This document shows, in pieces, positions 43,418-53,003 of a stretch of DNA of 64,000 nucleotides; within the stretch, counting starts at the first letter, position 1, and each line of letters starts with the position of its first letter. Origin of the DNA: Azotobacter bryophylli (GTDB lineage: Bacteria > Pseudomonadota > Gammaproteobacteria > Pseudomonadales > Pseudomonadaceae); contig NZ_JBHRSJ010000010.1 of assembly GCF_042643485.1 (NCBI RefSeq), positions 51,929 through 115,928 on the forward strand, read 5' to 3'. The position numbers and the translations under genes were made by a program. Under the pieces are notes generated by a model. The model was not told where the DNA came from. It did not search any database and was given only the letters and a program-made list of their open reading frames with translations.

Positions 43418-43744
43418 ATGAGCGAATTCCAACGCATTCCCCCCCAGCAAGCCCAGACCCTGCGCGAGCAGGGCGCCGTCGTGGTGGACATCCGCGACGC
43501 GCAGAGCTACGCCCTAGGCCACATCGCCGGGTCACGCCATCTGGACAATCACTCCCTGGCCGATTTCATCGCCCAGGCGGATTTCGACAAGCCGCTGATC
43601 GTTTCCTGCTACCACGGCAACTCCAGCCAGGCCGCTGCGGCCTATCTGGCCCATCAGGGGTTCTCCGAGGTGTACAGCCTGGACGGCGGATTCGAACTCT
43701 GGCGTGCGACTTTTCCCGAAGAAATCGAATCGGACAATCCATGA
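43418..43744 (+). CDS. glpE: Thiosulfate sulfurtransferase GlpE
   Basis: 108 residues, a single rhodanese domain with the active-site Cys in SCYHGNSSQAAA. It transfers sulfane sulfur from thiosulfate to cyanide or dithiols. It is the last gene of the lptD-apaH run, 101 bases after apaH, with CGAGG upstream. Confidence 0.93.
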   Translation: MSEFQRIPPQQAQTLREQGAVVVDIRDAQSYALGHIAGSRHLDNHSLADFIAQADFDKPLIVSCYHGNSSQAAAAYLAHQGFSEVYSLDGGFELWRATFPEEIESDNP

Positions 43745-44040
43745 AGGACCTGCTATAAGATCGGAAGTTTCACCGCGCCGCTCTTCCCCGAGCGGCCCGC
43801 CGCCTCGCCTGAAAAGCCCGTCGTTCCTGCCTCTTGCCATCCCCCCGAGCAACCGTGCTACTGTCGAAACCGAACTATTCTTGACTTTAGGCCATCCAAA
43901 CTGGCAGGCCCTAACGGGCTTGCAGCCACGGGGTAATTGACTTCGGGCATGGGGGATTTCATCGGCTGACTATTCAGCGAACCGCCAACACCCGCACGAC
44001 TCAATCAAAGCCGGATCCGAGCATCGACCGAGGTGACGTC
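43745..44040 (+). promoter_or_regulatory. Intergenic region upstream of prkA
   Basis: 296 bases without a gene. A hairpin GCAGGCCC-TAAC-GGGCTTGC (one G-U pair) lies at 43904-43923 without a T run, so it is more likely a leader structure or protein site than a terminator. TTGACT at 43891-43896 resembles a -35 box, but no matching -10 is clear. TGGCAG...TTGC elements are spaced wrongly for sigma-54. The promoter for prkA must lie here. Confidence 0.4.
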
Positions 44041-45963
44041 ATGAGTATCTTCAGCCATTTCCAGAACCGATTTGAAACGACGCGTCAAGAGGAGTACTCC
44101 CTGCAGGAGTACCTTGAGCTCTGCAAGAAGGATCGTAGTGCCTACGCCACGGCTGCCGAACGGATGCTGATGGCGATCGGCGACCCGGAACTGCTGGATA
44201 CCTCCACGGATCCCCGTCTGTCGCGGATATTCTCCAACAAGGTGATCCGTCGCTACCCGGCCTTCGCCGACTTCCACGGCATGGAGGACTGCATCGAGCA
44301 GATCGTTTCCTACTTCCGCCACGCTGCCCAGGGGCTGGAAGAGAAGAAGCAGATCCTCTACCTCCTCGGCCCGGTCGGCGGCGGCAAGTCGTCGCTGGCG
44401 GAGAAGCTCAAGCAGCTGATGGAGAAAATCCCCTTCTACGCCATCAAGGGCTCGCCGGTGTTCGAATCGCCCCTCGGCCTGTTCAACGCCAACGAGGACG
44501 GCGCCATCCTGGAAGAGGACTTCGGCATCCCGCGGCGCTATCTCTCGACTATCATGTCGCCCTGGGCGACCAAGCGACTGAACGAGTTCGGCGGCGACAT
44601 CAGCCAGTTCCGCGTGGTCAAGCTTTACCCCTCGATCCTCAACCAGATCGCCGTGGCCAAGACCGAGCCGGGCGACGAGAACAACCAGGACATCTCCGCC
44701 CTGGTCGGCAAGGTGGATATCCGCAAGCTGGAGGAATTCCCGCAGAACGACGCCGATGCCTACAGCTACTCCGGCGCCCTGTGCCGCGCCAACCAGGGCA
44801 TCATGGAATTCGTCGAGATGTTCAAGGCGCCGATCAAGGTGCTGCACCCGCTGCTGACCGCCACCCAGGAAGGCAACTACAACAGCACCGAAGGCCTCGG
44901 CGCGATTCCCTACAGCGGCATCATCCTCGCCCACTCCAACGAGTCCGAGTGGCACAGCTTCCGCAACAACAAGAACAACGAGGCCTTCATCGACCGCATC
45001 TACATCGTCAAGGTGCCGTACTGCCTGCGCGTCACCGACGAGATCAAGATCTACGACAAGCTGCTGGATAACAGCTCGCTGGCCAAGGCCCACTGCGCTC
45101 CGGACACCCTGAAGATGCTCGCCCAGTTCTCCGTGCTCTCGCGCTTGAAGGAGCCGGAAAACTCGAACATCTACTCGAAGATGCGCGTCTACGACGGCGA
45201 AAACCTCAAGGACACCGATCCCAAGGCCAAGTCGATCCAGGAATACCGCGACGCCGCCGGGGTGGACGAAGGCATGAACGGCCTGTCGACCCGCTTCGCC
45301 TTCAAGATCCTCTCCAAGGTGTTCAACTTCGATCCCCATGAGGTCGCCGCCAACCCGGTGCATCTGCTCTACGTGCTGGAGCAGCAGATCGAGCAGGAGC
45401 AGTTCCCGCCGGAAACCCGCGAGCGCTACCTGCGCTTCATCAAGGAATACCTGGCGCCGCGCTACATCGACTTCATCGGCAAGGAGATCCAGACCGCCTA
45501 TCTCGAATCCTACAGCGAGTACGGGCAGAACATCTTCGACCGCTACGTGCTGTACGCCGACTTCTGGATCCAGGACCAGGAATACCGCGATCCGGAAACC
45601 GGCGAGATCCTCAACCGCATGGCCCTCAACGAGGAGCTGGAGAAGATCGAGAAGCCGGCCGGCATCAGCAACCCGAAGGACTTCCGCAACGAGATCGTCA
45701 ACTTCGTGCTGCGGGCCCGGGCCAACAACAACGGCAAGAACCCGACCTGGCTCAGCTACGAGAAGCTGCGGGTGGTGATCGAGAAGAAGATGTTCTCCAA
45801 CACCGAGGACCTGCTGCCGGTCATCAGCTTCAACGCCAAGGCGAGCAAGGAAGACCAGCAGAAGCACAACGACTTCGTCAAACGCATGGTCGAGCGCGGC
45901 TACACGGAGAAACAGGTCCGCTTGCTGTCAGAGTGGTACCTGCGCGTAAGGAAATCGCAGTAA
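44041..45963 (+). CDS. prkA: PrkA-family serine kinase/AAA protease-like ATPase
   Basis: 640 residues. An N-terminal AAA-type domain with Walker A LLGPVGGGKSSLAEKLK (about 110-126) is followed by the PrkA C-terminal domain. The family (E. coli YeaG) acts in stationary phase, nitrogen starvation and stress. It is described either as a kinase or as an ATP-dependent protease-like machine working with YeaH and SpoVR/YcgB. Gene order prkA-yeaH-spoVR is conserved here. GAGGTGA lies six bases before the ATG. Confidence 0.95.
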   Translation: MSIFSHFQNRFETTRQEEYSLQEYLELCKKDRSAYATAAERMLMAIGDPELLDTSTDPRLSRIFSNKVIRRYPAFADFHGMEDCIEQIVSYFRHAAQGLEEKKQILYLLGPVGGGKSSLAEKLKQLMEKIPFYAIKGSPVFESPLGLFNANEDGAILEEDFGIPRRYLSTIMSPWATKRLNEFGGDISQFRVVKLYPSILNQIAVAKTEPGDENNQDISALVGKVDIRKLEEFPQNDADAYSYSGALCRANQGIMEFVEMFKAPIKVLHPLLTATQEGNYNSTEGLGAIPYSGIILAHSNESEWHSFRNNKNNEAFIDRIYIVKVPYCLRVTDEIKIYDKLLDNSSLAKAHCAPDTLKMLAQFSVLSRLKEPENSNIYSKMRVYDGENLKDTDPKAKSIQEYRDAAGVDEGMNGLSTRFAFKILSKVFNFDPHEVAANPVHLLYVLEQQIEQEQFPPETRERYLRFIKEYLAPRYIDFIGKEIQTAYLESYSEYGQNIFDRYVLYADFWIQDQEYRDPETGEILNRMALNEELEKIEKPAGISNPKDFRNEIVNFVLRARANNNGKNPTWLSYEKLRVVIEKKMFSNTEDLLPVISFNAKASKEDQQKHNDFVKRMVERGYTEKQVRLLSEWYLRVRKSQ

Positions 45964-45989
45964 CGCGGGCCCAGGCTGCACGCCGAGCG

Positions 45990-46009
45990 CGGCAGGCCAC
46001 CGCCTGCCG
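45990..46009 (+). promoter_or_regulatory. Intercistronic hairpin between prkA and yeaH
   Basis: CGGCAGGC-CACC-GCCTGCCG, an 8-bp perfect stem. No T run, so it may stabilise the prkA end of the message or set the prkA:yeaH ratio. Confidence 0.5.
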
Positions 46010-46060
46010 GCTCCGGCCTGCGGCATTCAGCTCGAAGCCTGCAGCGCCCGGAGGGCCCAT

Positions 46061-47335
46061 ATGAGCTACGTTATCGACCGACGCCTGAACGGCAAGAACA
46101 AGAGCACGGTGAACCGTCAGCGCTTCCTGCGCCGTTACCGTGACCACATCAAGAAGGCGGTTGAAGAAGCCGTCAGCCGGCGTTCCATCACCGATATGGA
46201 GCATGGCGAGCAGATCAGCATTCCCGGACGCGACATCGACGAACCCGTCCTGCACCATGGGCGCGGCGGCAAGCAGACCATCGTCCATCCGGGCAACAAG
46301 GAATTCACCGCCGGCGAGCGCATCCCCCGTCCGTCCGGCGGCGGGGGCGGCGGCAGCGGCTCCGGCAAGGCCAGCAACAACGGCGAGGGCATGGACGACT
46401 TCGTCTTCCAGATCACCCAGGAGGAGTTCCTCGACTTCATGTTCGAGGATCTGGAGCTGCCCAACCTGATCAAGCGCCATATCACCGGTGCAGACACCTT
46501 CAAGACCGTCCGTGCCGGCATCAGCAGCGAGGGCAACCCGTCGCGGATCAACATCATCCGCACCCTGCGCTCGGCCCACGCCCGGCGCATCGCCCTGTCC
46601 GGCAGCAGCCGCACCAAGCTGCGCCAGGCCAAGGCCGAACTGGCGCGCCTGAAGCTGGAGGAGCCGGACAATTTCGGCGACATCCGGAAACTGGAAGCGG
46701 AAATCGCCCGTCTGCGCGCGCGCATCGAGCGCATTCCCTTCCTCGACACCTTCGACCTCAAGTACAACCTGCTGGTCAAGCAGCCCAACCCCAGCTCCAA
46801 GGCCGTGATGTTCTGCCTGATGGACGTGTCCGGCTCCATGACCCAGGCGACCAAGGACATCGCCAAGCGCTTCTTCATCCTCCTGTACCTGTTCCTCAAG
46901 CGCAGCTACGACAGGATCGACGTGGTGTTCATCCGCCACCACACCAGCGCGAAGGAGGTGGACGAGGAAGAGTTCTTCTATTCCCGGGAAACCGGCGGCA
47001 CCATCGTCTCCAGTGCTCTGAAGCTGATGCAGGAGGTGATGGCCGAGCGCTACCCGGTCAACGAATGGAACATCTACGGCGCCCAGGCGTCGGACGGGGA
47101 CAACTGGAACGACGATTCGCCGCTCTGCCGGGACATCCTGATGAAGCAGATCATGCCCTTCGTCCAGTACTACAGCTACGTCGAGATCACGCCCCGCGAG
47201 CACCAGGCCCTCTGGTACGAGTACGATAACGTGCGCGAGGCGTTTCCCGAGTCCTTCGCCCAACAGCAGATAGTGTCCGCCGCCGACATTTATCCGGTGT
47301 TCCGCGAACTCTTCCAGCGGAGGATTGCGACATGA
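46061..47335 (+). CDS. yeaH: YeaH-type von Willebrand factor A protein
   Basis: 424 residues (DUF444). A low-complexity Gly/Ser linker lies at about 90-108. The vWA domain follows, with the metal-ion-dependent adhesion motif DVSGS in CLMDVSGSMTQATKD near residue 255. It is the partner of PrkA in a three-gene stress module. CGGAGG is eight bases upstream of the ATG; the stop overlaps spoVR by four bases. Confidence 0.94.
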   Translation: MSYVIDRRLNGKNKSTVNRQRFLRRYRDHIKKAVEEAVSRRSITDMEHGEQISIPGRDIDEPVLHHGRGGKQTIVHPGNKEFTAGERIPRPSGGGGGGSGSGKASNNGEGMDDFVFQITQEEFLDFMFEDLELPNLIKRHITGADTFKTVRAGISSEGNPSRINIIRTLRSAHARRIALSGSSRTKLRQAKAELARLKLEEPDNFGDIRKLEAEIARLRARIERIPFLDTFDLKYNLLVKQPNPSSKAVMFCLMDVSGSMTQATKDIAKRFFILLYLFLKRSYDRIDVVFIRHHTSAKEVDEEEFFYSRETGGTIVSSALKLMQEVMAERYPVNEWNIYGAQASDGDNWNDDSPLCRDILMKQIMPFVQYYSYVEITPREHQALWYEYDNVREAFPESFAQQQIVSAADIYPVFRELFQRRIAT

Positions 47336-48897
47336 TCCCCAGAGAGAGAAAAGGCCAGCCGATTTCCACCGGCTCGGAGTGGACCTTCGAGCTGATCCGG
47401 GCCTACGACAAGGAAATCAGCCGCATCGCCGAGCGCTATGCGCTGGATACCTATCCGAACCAGATCGAGGTGATCACCGCCGAGCAGATGATGGATGCCT
47501 ACGCCTCGGTCGGCATGCCCATCGGCTATCACCATTGGTCCTACGGCAAGCACTTCCTGTCCACCGAGAAGGGCTACAAGCGCGGCCAGATGGGGCTGGC
47601 CTACGAGATCGTGATCAACTCCGATCCGTGCATCGCCTACCTGATGGAAGAGAACACCATGTGCATGCAGGCACTGGTGGTGGCGCACGCCTGCTACGGG
47701 CACAACAGCTTCTTCAAGGGCAACTACCTGTTCCGCAGCTGGACCGACGCCAGCTCCATCATCGACTACCTGGTGTTCGCCAAGCAGTACATCATGCAAT
47801 GCGAGGAACGCCACGGCATCGACGCCGTGGAGGAGTTGCTCGACTCCTGCCACGCCCTGATGAACTACGGCGTCGACCGCTACAAGCGGCCCTACCCGAT
47901 CTCCGCTGAGGAGGAGAAGCGCCGGCAGAAGGACCGCGAGGAGCACCTGCAGCGGCAGATCAACGACCTCTGGCGAACCATTCCCAAGGCCCCGGGCAAG
48001 GACAACGAGAAGGAGCAGAGCCGCTGGCCCGCCGAGCCGCAGGAGAACATCCTCTACTTCATCGAGAAACACGCACCGCTGCTGGAGCCCTGGCAGCGCG
48101 AAGTCGTGCGCATCGTGCGCAAGATCGCCCAGTACTTCTACCCGCAGCGGCAGACCCAGGTGATGAACGAGGGCTGGGCCACCTTCTGGCACTACACCCT
48201 GCTCAACGACCTCTACGACGAGGGCCTGGTCACCGACGGCTTCATGATGGAGTTTCTCCAGTCGCACACCAGCGTGATCTACCAGCCGTCGTTCGACAGC
48301 CCCTACTACAGCGGCATCAACCCCTATGCGCTGGGTTTCGCCATGTACCGCGACATCCGCCGGATCTGCGAGAACCCGACCGAGGAGGACAAGCGCTGGT
48401 TCCCCGACATCGCCGGCAGCGACTGGCTGAGCACGCTGAAGTTCGCCATGCAGACCTTCAAGGACGAGAGCTTCATCCTGCAGTTCCTCTCGCCCAAGGT
48501 GATCCGCGACCTCAAGCTGTTCAGCATCGTCGACGACGACCAGAAGGACGAGCTGCTGGTGGCGGCGATCCACGACGACGCCGGCTACCGCCTCGTGCGC
48601 GAGCAGCTCGCCGCCCAGTACAACCTGGGCAACCGCGAGCCCAACGTGCAGATCTGGAGCGTCGACCGCCGCGGCGACCGCTCCCTGACCCTGCGCCACC
48701 AGCAGCACGACCGCAAGCCGCTGGGCGAGTCGACCGAGGAGGTGCTCAAGCACCTGCACCGGCTGTGGGGATTCGACATCCACCTGGAATCGCTGCAGGG
48801 CGACCGCATCGTCGGCACCTACCACGTGCCGCCGAAAGGGGACGGCGACTACGAGGAGAACTACCCGCGCCTGGATCTGGCGATTCCGCCGATCTGA
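47332..48897 (+). CDS. spoVR: SpoVR/YcgB family protein
   Basis: 521 residues of the SpoVR family: WTFELIRAYDKEISRIAERYALDTYPNQIEVITAEQMMDAY at the N-terminus, HNSFFKGNYLFRSW, and the NEGWATFWHYTLLNDLYDEG signature near residue 280. The biochemical role is unknown; it belongs functionally with PrkA and YeaH. Ends 30 bases before a strong terminator. Confidence 0.94.
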   Translation: MIPRERKGQPISTGSEWTFELIRAYDKEISRIAERYALDTYPNQIEVITAEQMMDAYASVGMPIGYHHWSYGKHFLSTEKGYKRGQMGLAYEIVINSDPCIAYLMEENTMCMQALVVAHACYGHNSFFKGNYLFRSWTDASSIIDYLVFAKQYIMQCEERHGIDAVEELLDSCHALMNYGVDRYKRPYPISAEEEKRRQKDREEHLQRQINDLWRTIPKAPGKDNEKEQSRWPAEPQENILYFIEKHAPLLEPWQREVVRIVRKIAQYFYPQRQTQVMNEGWATFWHYTLLNDLYDEGLVTDGFMMEFLQSHTSVIYQPSFDSPYYSGINPYALGFAMYRDIRRICENPTEEDKRWFPDIAGSDWLSTLKFAMQTFKDESFILQFLSPKVIRDLKLFSIVDDDQKDELLVAAIHDDAGYRLVREQLAAQYNLGNREPNVQIWSVDRRGDRSLTLRHQQHDRKPLGESTEEVLKHLHRLWGFDIHLESLQGDRIVGTYHVPPKGDGDYEENYPRLDLAIPPI

Positions 48898-48920
48898 AGG
48901 GCCGACCGGCGCCACCCGAA

Positions 48921-48962
48921 GTCCCGTGCGAGGCAAAAAACCGCACGGGGCTTCTTTTTTCC
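48921..48962 (+). terminator. Terminator of the prkA-yeaH-spoVR operon
   Basis: CCCGTGCG (48923-48930) pairs with CGCACGGG (48942-48949); the loop is A-rich and CTTCTTTTTT follows. Confidence 0.88.
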
Positions 48963-49009
48963 GGGTAGCGCGTCGCTTTTCCCTTATCCTCCCGCCCACG
49001 GAGGTATCT

Positions 49010-50293
49010 ATGCAGATCTACAAAGTGGGCGGTGCCGTGCGCGATCGCCTGTTGGGACGACCGGTGACCGAGGTCGATTGGGTGGTGGTCGGCTCCAGCG
49101 CCGAAGAGATGCAGGCCCAAGGGTTCCGCCCGGTCGGCGCGGACTTCCCGGTTTTTCTCCACCCCAGAACCGGCGAGGAATACGCCCTCGCCCGCACCGA
49201 ACGGAAAAGCGGGCGCGGCTACGGCGGCTTTACCTTCTACGCCAGCCCAGAGGTAACGCTGGAAGAGGACCTGATCCGCCGCGACCTGACCATCAACGCC
49301 ATGGCCGAGGACGAGCAGGGTCGGCTGATCGATCCCTACCATGGCCAGCGCGATCTCGAGCAGAAGTGGCTGCGCCACGTCTCCCCCGCCTTCGCCGAGG
49401 ACCCGCTGCGGGTCCTGCGCGTGGCCCGCTTCGCCGCCCGCTATGCACCGCTGGGCTTTCGCATCGCCCCGGAAACCCAGGCCCTGATGCGAGCGCTCAG
49501 CGAATCCGGCGAACTGCAGGCGCTCACCCCCGAACGCAGCTGGAAGGAGATCTCCCGCGCCCTCATGGAACCGCGCCCGGATGTGTTCATCCGGGTACTG
49601 CGCGACTGCGGCGCCCTGCGCGAACTGCTGCCGGAGGTCGACGCCCTGTTCGGCGTGCCGCAGCCGGCGGCCCATCACCCGGAGATCGACACCGGCGAGC
49701 ACGTCCTCGCCGTGCTGCGCCAGTGCGCCGGGCACGACCAGCCGCTGAGCGTGCGCTGGGCCTGCCTGCTGCACGACCTGGGCAAGGGCACGACGCCGGC
49801 GGGCGAATGGCCGCAGCACGTCGCCCACGAGCACCGGGGCCTGAAGCTGATCCGCGCGGTGAACGCCCGCTGCAAGGCGCCGCGCGAGTGTCAGGAGCTA
49901 GCCCTGCTGGTCGGCGAATACCACAGCCACGCCCATCGCGCCCTGGAACTGCGTCCCTCGACCCTGCTCGACCTGCTCCAGCACTTCGACATCTACCGCC
50001 GACCGCAGCGCTTCGAAGAATTCATCCAGGCCTGCGAAATGGACGCCCGTGGTCGCCAGGACCAGGAGCGACGGAATTATCCACAGGCCGATTACCTACG
50101 TGGCGCCGCCGCCGCGGCGCGGGCGGTGGCGGTGCAACCGCTGCTGGAACAGGGCCTTGCCGGCGCGGCCCTGGGCGAAGCGCTGAAGCGCGAGCGGCTC
50201 CGGGCGCTCGAGGCCTACAAGGCGAGCCGGGAGCCCGCCCCTAGGCTGGCTGAGGACGAGACGACCGACCTGACGGAGCAATCCCCGGGTTGA
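49010..50293 (+). CDS. cca: tRNA CCA-adding enzyme
   Basis: 427 residues. The nucleotidyltransferase head has GGAVRDRLLG and the metal motif as EVD in VTEVDWVVVG, that is Glu replaces the first Asp of the usual DXD; I recall this form in other pseudomonads. RRDLTINAMA and EDPLRVLRVARFAARYAPLGF follow, and an HD domain lies at about 250-340 (CLLHDLGKGTTP). It repairs or adds the CCA end of tRNAs. GGAGG lies five bases before the ATG. In P. aeruginosa folK follows directly, but here a sulfur module intervenes. Confidence 0.95.
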   Translation: MQIYKVGGAVRDRLLGRPVTEVDWVVVGSSAEEMQAQGFRPVGADFPVFLHPRTGEEYALARTERKSGRGYGGFTFYASPEVTLEEDLIRRDLTINAMAEDEQGRLIDPYHGQRDLEQKWLRHVSPAFAEDPLRVLRVARFAARYAPLGFRIAPETQALMRALSESGELQALTPERSWKEISRALMEPRPDVFIRVLRDCGALRELLPEVDALFGVPQPAAHHPEIDTGEHVLAVLRQCAGHDQPLSVRWACLLHDLGKGTTPAGEWPQHVAHEHRGLKLIRAVNARCKAPRECQELALLVGEYHSHAHRALELRPSTLLDLLQHFDIYRRPQRFEEFIQACEMDARGRQDQERRNYPQADYLRGAAAAARAVAVQPLLEQGLAGAALGEALKRERLRALEAYKASREPAPRLAEDETTDLTEQSPG

Positions 50294-50318
50294 CGCTGTC
50301 TGTCAGGGAGGGGGGCTC

Positions 50319-50362
50319 TTCTTATGAGATAAGAATATATACATAGAGCCAATGGTACTATG
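50319..50362. promoter_or_regulatory. Candidate operator/promoter of the sulfide-oxidation module
   Basis: In the 113 bases before the dioxygenase gene, TTCTTAT-GAG-ATAAGAA (50319-50335) is a perfect 7-bp dyad in an AT-rich patch. A second CATAG-N11-CTATG repeat lies at 50342-50362. Such dyads are expected for a BigR- or SqrR-type persulfide repressor, but no such regulator gene lies nearby. Confidence 0.5.
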
Positions 50363-50406
50363 AGGGATCGCCGGTCCCCAGCCAGGCATGCGCGGAGAAC
50401 TGCCTT

Positions 50407-51273
50407 ATGAATGCCCAAGTCGAAGCCTTCTTCGATCTCGCCACCTTCACCTACAGTTATGTGGTGAGCGATCCGCAGAGTCGCCAGTGCGCCCTGATCG
50501 ACCCCGTACTGGACTACGACCCGGCCGCCGGCCGTACCTCGCACGGCAACGCCGACCGCCTGATCGCCCATGTACGCGAGCAGGGCCTGACGGTGCAGTG
50601 GATTCTCGACACCCACGTGCATGCCGACCATCTCAGCGCCGGCCATTACCTGAAGGAACGGCTCGGCGGCCAACTGGGCATCGGCGACCGCATCACCGTG
50701 GTACAGAACACTTTCGGCAAGCTGTTCAATGCCGGGCCGGAATTCGCCACCGATGGCCGCCAGTTCGACCACCTGTTCCGCGACGGTGAAATGTTCGCCG
50801 TCGGCGGCATAGAGGCCCGTGCCATCCACACCCCCGGTCACACCCCTGCCTGCATGACCTACCTGATCGGCGACGCCGCCTTCGTCGGCGACACCCTGTT
50901 CATGCCCGACTACGGCACTGCCCGCTGCGACTTTCCCGGCGGCGACGCGCGCACCCTGTACCGCTCCATCCGCTCCCGGCTGTTCGCCCTGCCGGACTCG
51001 ACCCGCGTGTTCATGTGCCATGACTACAAAGCACCGGGCCGCGAGCACTACCTGTACGAGACGACCATCGGCGCCGAACGCACGCACAACGTGCACATCC
51101 ACGAAGGCATCGGCGAGGAGGAGTTCGTCGCCATGCGCCAGACCCGCGACGCCACCCTCGGCATGCCGGCCCTGATCCTCCCCGCGGTGCAGATCAACAT
51201 GCGCGCCGGCGAGCTGCCGCCGGCCGAGGACAATGGCACCCGCTACCTGAAGATCCCGCTCGACGTGCTCTGA
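50407..51273 (+). CDS. Persulfide dioxygenase (ETHE1/Blh-like metallo-beta-lactamase fold)
   Basis: 288 residues. The metal site is DTHVHADHLSA (HxHxDH form), with the later His in IHTPGHTPACMTYL, Asp in FVGDTLFMPDYG and His in VFMCHDY. This pattern is that of mononuclear-iron persulfide dioxygenases that oxidise glutathione persulfide to sulfite in the cytoplasm. It is followed by an SQR fusion and a SulP carrier, giving a sulfide to persulfide to sulfite pathway. Confidence 0.88.
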   Translation: MNAQVEAFFDLATFTYSYVVSDPQSRQCALIDPVLDYDPAAGRTSHGNADRLIAHVREQGLTVQWILDTHVHADHLSAGHYLKERLGGQLGIGDRITVVQNTFGKLFNAGPEFATDGRQFDHLFRDGEMFAVGGIEARAIHTPGHTPACMTYLIGDAAFVGDTLFMPDYGTARCDFPGGDARTLYRSIRSRLFALPDSTRVFMCHDYKAPGREHYLYETTIGAERTHNVHIHEGIGEEEFVAMRQTRDATLGMPALILPAVQINMRAGELPPAEDNGTRYLKIPLDVL

Positions 51274-51296
51274 AACTTCGCCGGGAGGCCAGGAAG

Positions 51297-53003
51297 ATGC
51301 AACCGATCAAGCGTCTGACCCCGTTCATCGCCGTGACCGGCCAGCTCGAGCCTGCGGACATGGGCGCCGTAGCCGCCGGCGGCTTCCGCTGCCTGATCAA
51401 CAACTGCCCGGACGACGAGGAGCAAGCGCAGCCGGGCGACGACGACCTGCGCCGTGCCGCCGAGGCCGCCGGCCTCGACTACCACTCCCTGCCGGTGGTT
51501 TCCGGCCAGATCGGCGACGCCGAGGCGGCCGCCTTCCGCCGCCTGCTCGAACGGGTCAAGGGCCCGGTCCTGGCCTTCAGCCGCAGCGGAACCCGCTCCG
51601 CCGGCCTGTGGGCGCTGGCCGAGGCCCATCACCTCGCCCCGGACAGCCTGCTGCAGACCGCCCGGGCCGCCAGCTACGACCTCGGCGCCCTGCTGCCACG
51701 TCTGGAGCAGCGCTGGCGGAGCCAGCCCGAGGCGCCCCGCTACGACGTGCTGGTGATCGGCGGCGGCGCCGCCGGCTGCGCGGTCAGCGCCAGCCTGCTC
51801 AAGCGCGCCCCCGATCTGCGCATCGCCGTGGTCGAGCCGAGCGAGCGGCACTACTACCAGCCGGGCTGGACCCTGGTCGGCGCCGGCGTGTTCGACTGCG
51901 CACGCACCGAGCGCGCCATGGCCCGCTGCATCCCGAGAGGAGTCCAGTGGATCCGCGCCGCCGCCGCCGCCTTCGAACCGGAGCGGCAGCAGGTGGTGCT
52001 GGAAGACGGCAGCCGCCTCGGTTACCGCGCCCTGGTCGTCTGCCCGGGCCTCGTCCTCGACTGGGACGCCATCGAAGGCGCCCGGGAAACCCTGGGCCGC
52101 AACGGCGTGACCAGCAACTACCTGTTCGAGCTGGCGCCCTACACCTGGCGGCAGGTACAGGCCCTGCGTCGCGGCCGGGCACTGTTCACCCAGCCGCCGC
52201 TACCGATCAAGTGCGCCGGCGCGCCGCAGAAGGCCATGTACCTGTCCTGCAACCACTGGCTCAGGCAGGGCGTGCTGCCCGACATCCAGGTGGAGTTCTG
52301 CTCGGCCGCCGCGACGCTGTTCGGTGTCGCCGACTTCGTGCCGCCGCTGATGCGCTACGTCGCGCGCTACGACGCCCGGCTCGCCTTCAGCCACAACCTG
52401 ATCAAGGTCGACGGCGAGGCGCACAAGGCCTGGTTCGCGGTCACCGATGCCGACGGCACGACCCGCACGGAGGAGCGCGAGTTCGACTTCCTGCACCTGG
52501 TGCCGCCGCAACGGGCCCCGGCATTCGTCCGCCAGAGCCCCCTGGCCAATGCCGAGGGCTGGCTCGAGGTGGATCACGCGACCCTGCGCCATCCACGCTA
52601 CCCCGACATCTTCAGCCTCGGCGACGTCTGCTCCGCGCCCAACGCCAAGACCGCCGCAGCGGTGCGCAAGCAGGCGCCGGTGGTGGCCGAAAACCTCATC
52701 GCCCAGCTCGTCGGCCGCGCTCCGCGGGCGGCCTACGACGGCTACGGCTCCTGTCCGCTGACCGTCGAGCGCGGCAAGGTGATCCTCGCCGAATTCGGCT
52801 ACTGCGGCAAACTGCTGCCCAGCCTTCCCTGGGACCCGCGGGTGCCGCGTCGCCTGGCCTGGGAACTGAAGACCAGGGGGCTGCCGTCCATCTACTTCGA
52901 TCTGATGCTCAAGGGCCATGAGTGGCTGGCCGGCCCCAGGCGGCCGGACCGCCTGCAGCTCCCGGCGGACTGCGATCTGGTCCGGGAGAAGAAGGGATGC
53001 TGA
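51297..53003 (+). CDS. Fusion of DUF442 phosphatase/rhodanese-like domain with sulfide:quinone oxidoreductase
   Basis: 568 residues. The first 110 form a DUF442 (Blh N-terminal, dual-specificity-phosphatase-like) domain. Its P-loop reads VLAFSRSGTRSAGLWAL, with Ser where the family's catalytic Cys of CX5R is expected. After a linker, an FAD-dependent SQR starts at about 143 (YDVLVIGGGAAGCAVSASLL). Candidate redox cysteines are in LPIKCAGAPQKAMYLS and YGSCPLTVERG, the latter two typical of the type II (mitochondrial-like) SQR group. It oxidises sulfide, passing electrons to quinone. GGGAGG and AGGAAG precede the ATG 24 bases after the dioxygenase gene. Confidence 0.88.
   Translation: MQPIKRLTPFIAVTGQLEPADMGAVAAGGFRCLINNCPDDEEQAQPGDDDLRRAAEAAGLDYHSLPVVSGQIGDAEAAAFRRLLERVKGPVLAFSRSGTRSAGLWALAEAHHLAPDSLLQTARAASYDLGALLPRLEQRWRSQPEAPRYDVLVIGGGAAGCAVSASLLKRAPDLRIAVVEPSERHYYQPGWTLVGAGVFDCARTERAMARCIPRGVQWIRAAAAAFEPERQQVVLEDGSRLGYRALVVCPGLVLDWDAIEGARETLGRNGVTSNYLFELAPYTWRQVQALRRGRALFTQPPLPIKCAGAPQKAMYLSCNHWLRQGVLPDIQVEFCSAAATLFGVADFVPPLMRYVARYDARLAFSHNLIKVDGEAHKAWFAVTDADGTTRTEEREFDFLHLVPPQRAPAFVRQSPLANAEGWLEVDHATLRHPRYPDIFSLGDVCSAPNAKTAAAVRKQAPVVAENLIAQLVGRAPRAAYDGYGSCPLTVERGKVILAEFGYCGKLLPSLPWDPRVPRRLAWELKTRGLPSIYFDLMLKGHEWLAGPRRPDRLQLPADCDLVREKKGC

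Noticed and set aside
43899..43923. Possible sigma-54 promoter upstream of prkA (TGGCAG and TTGC)
   Set aside because: The two boxes are 12 bases apart instead of five, so they cannot form a -24/-12 pair.
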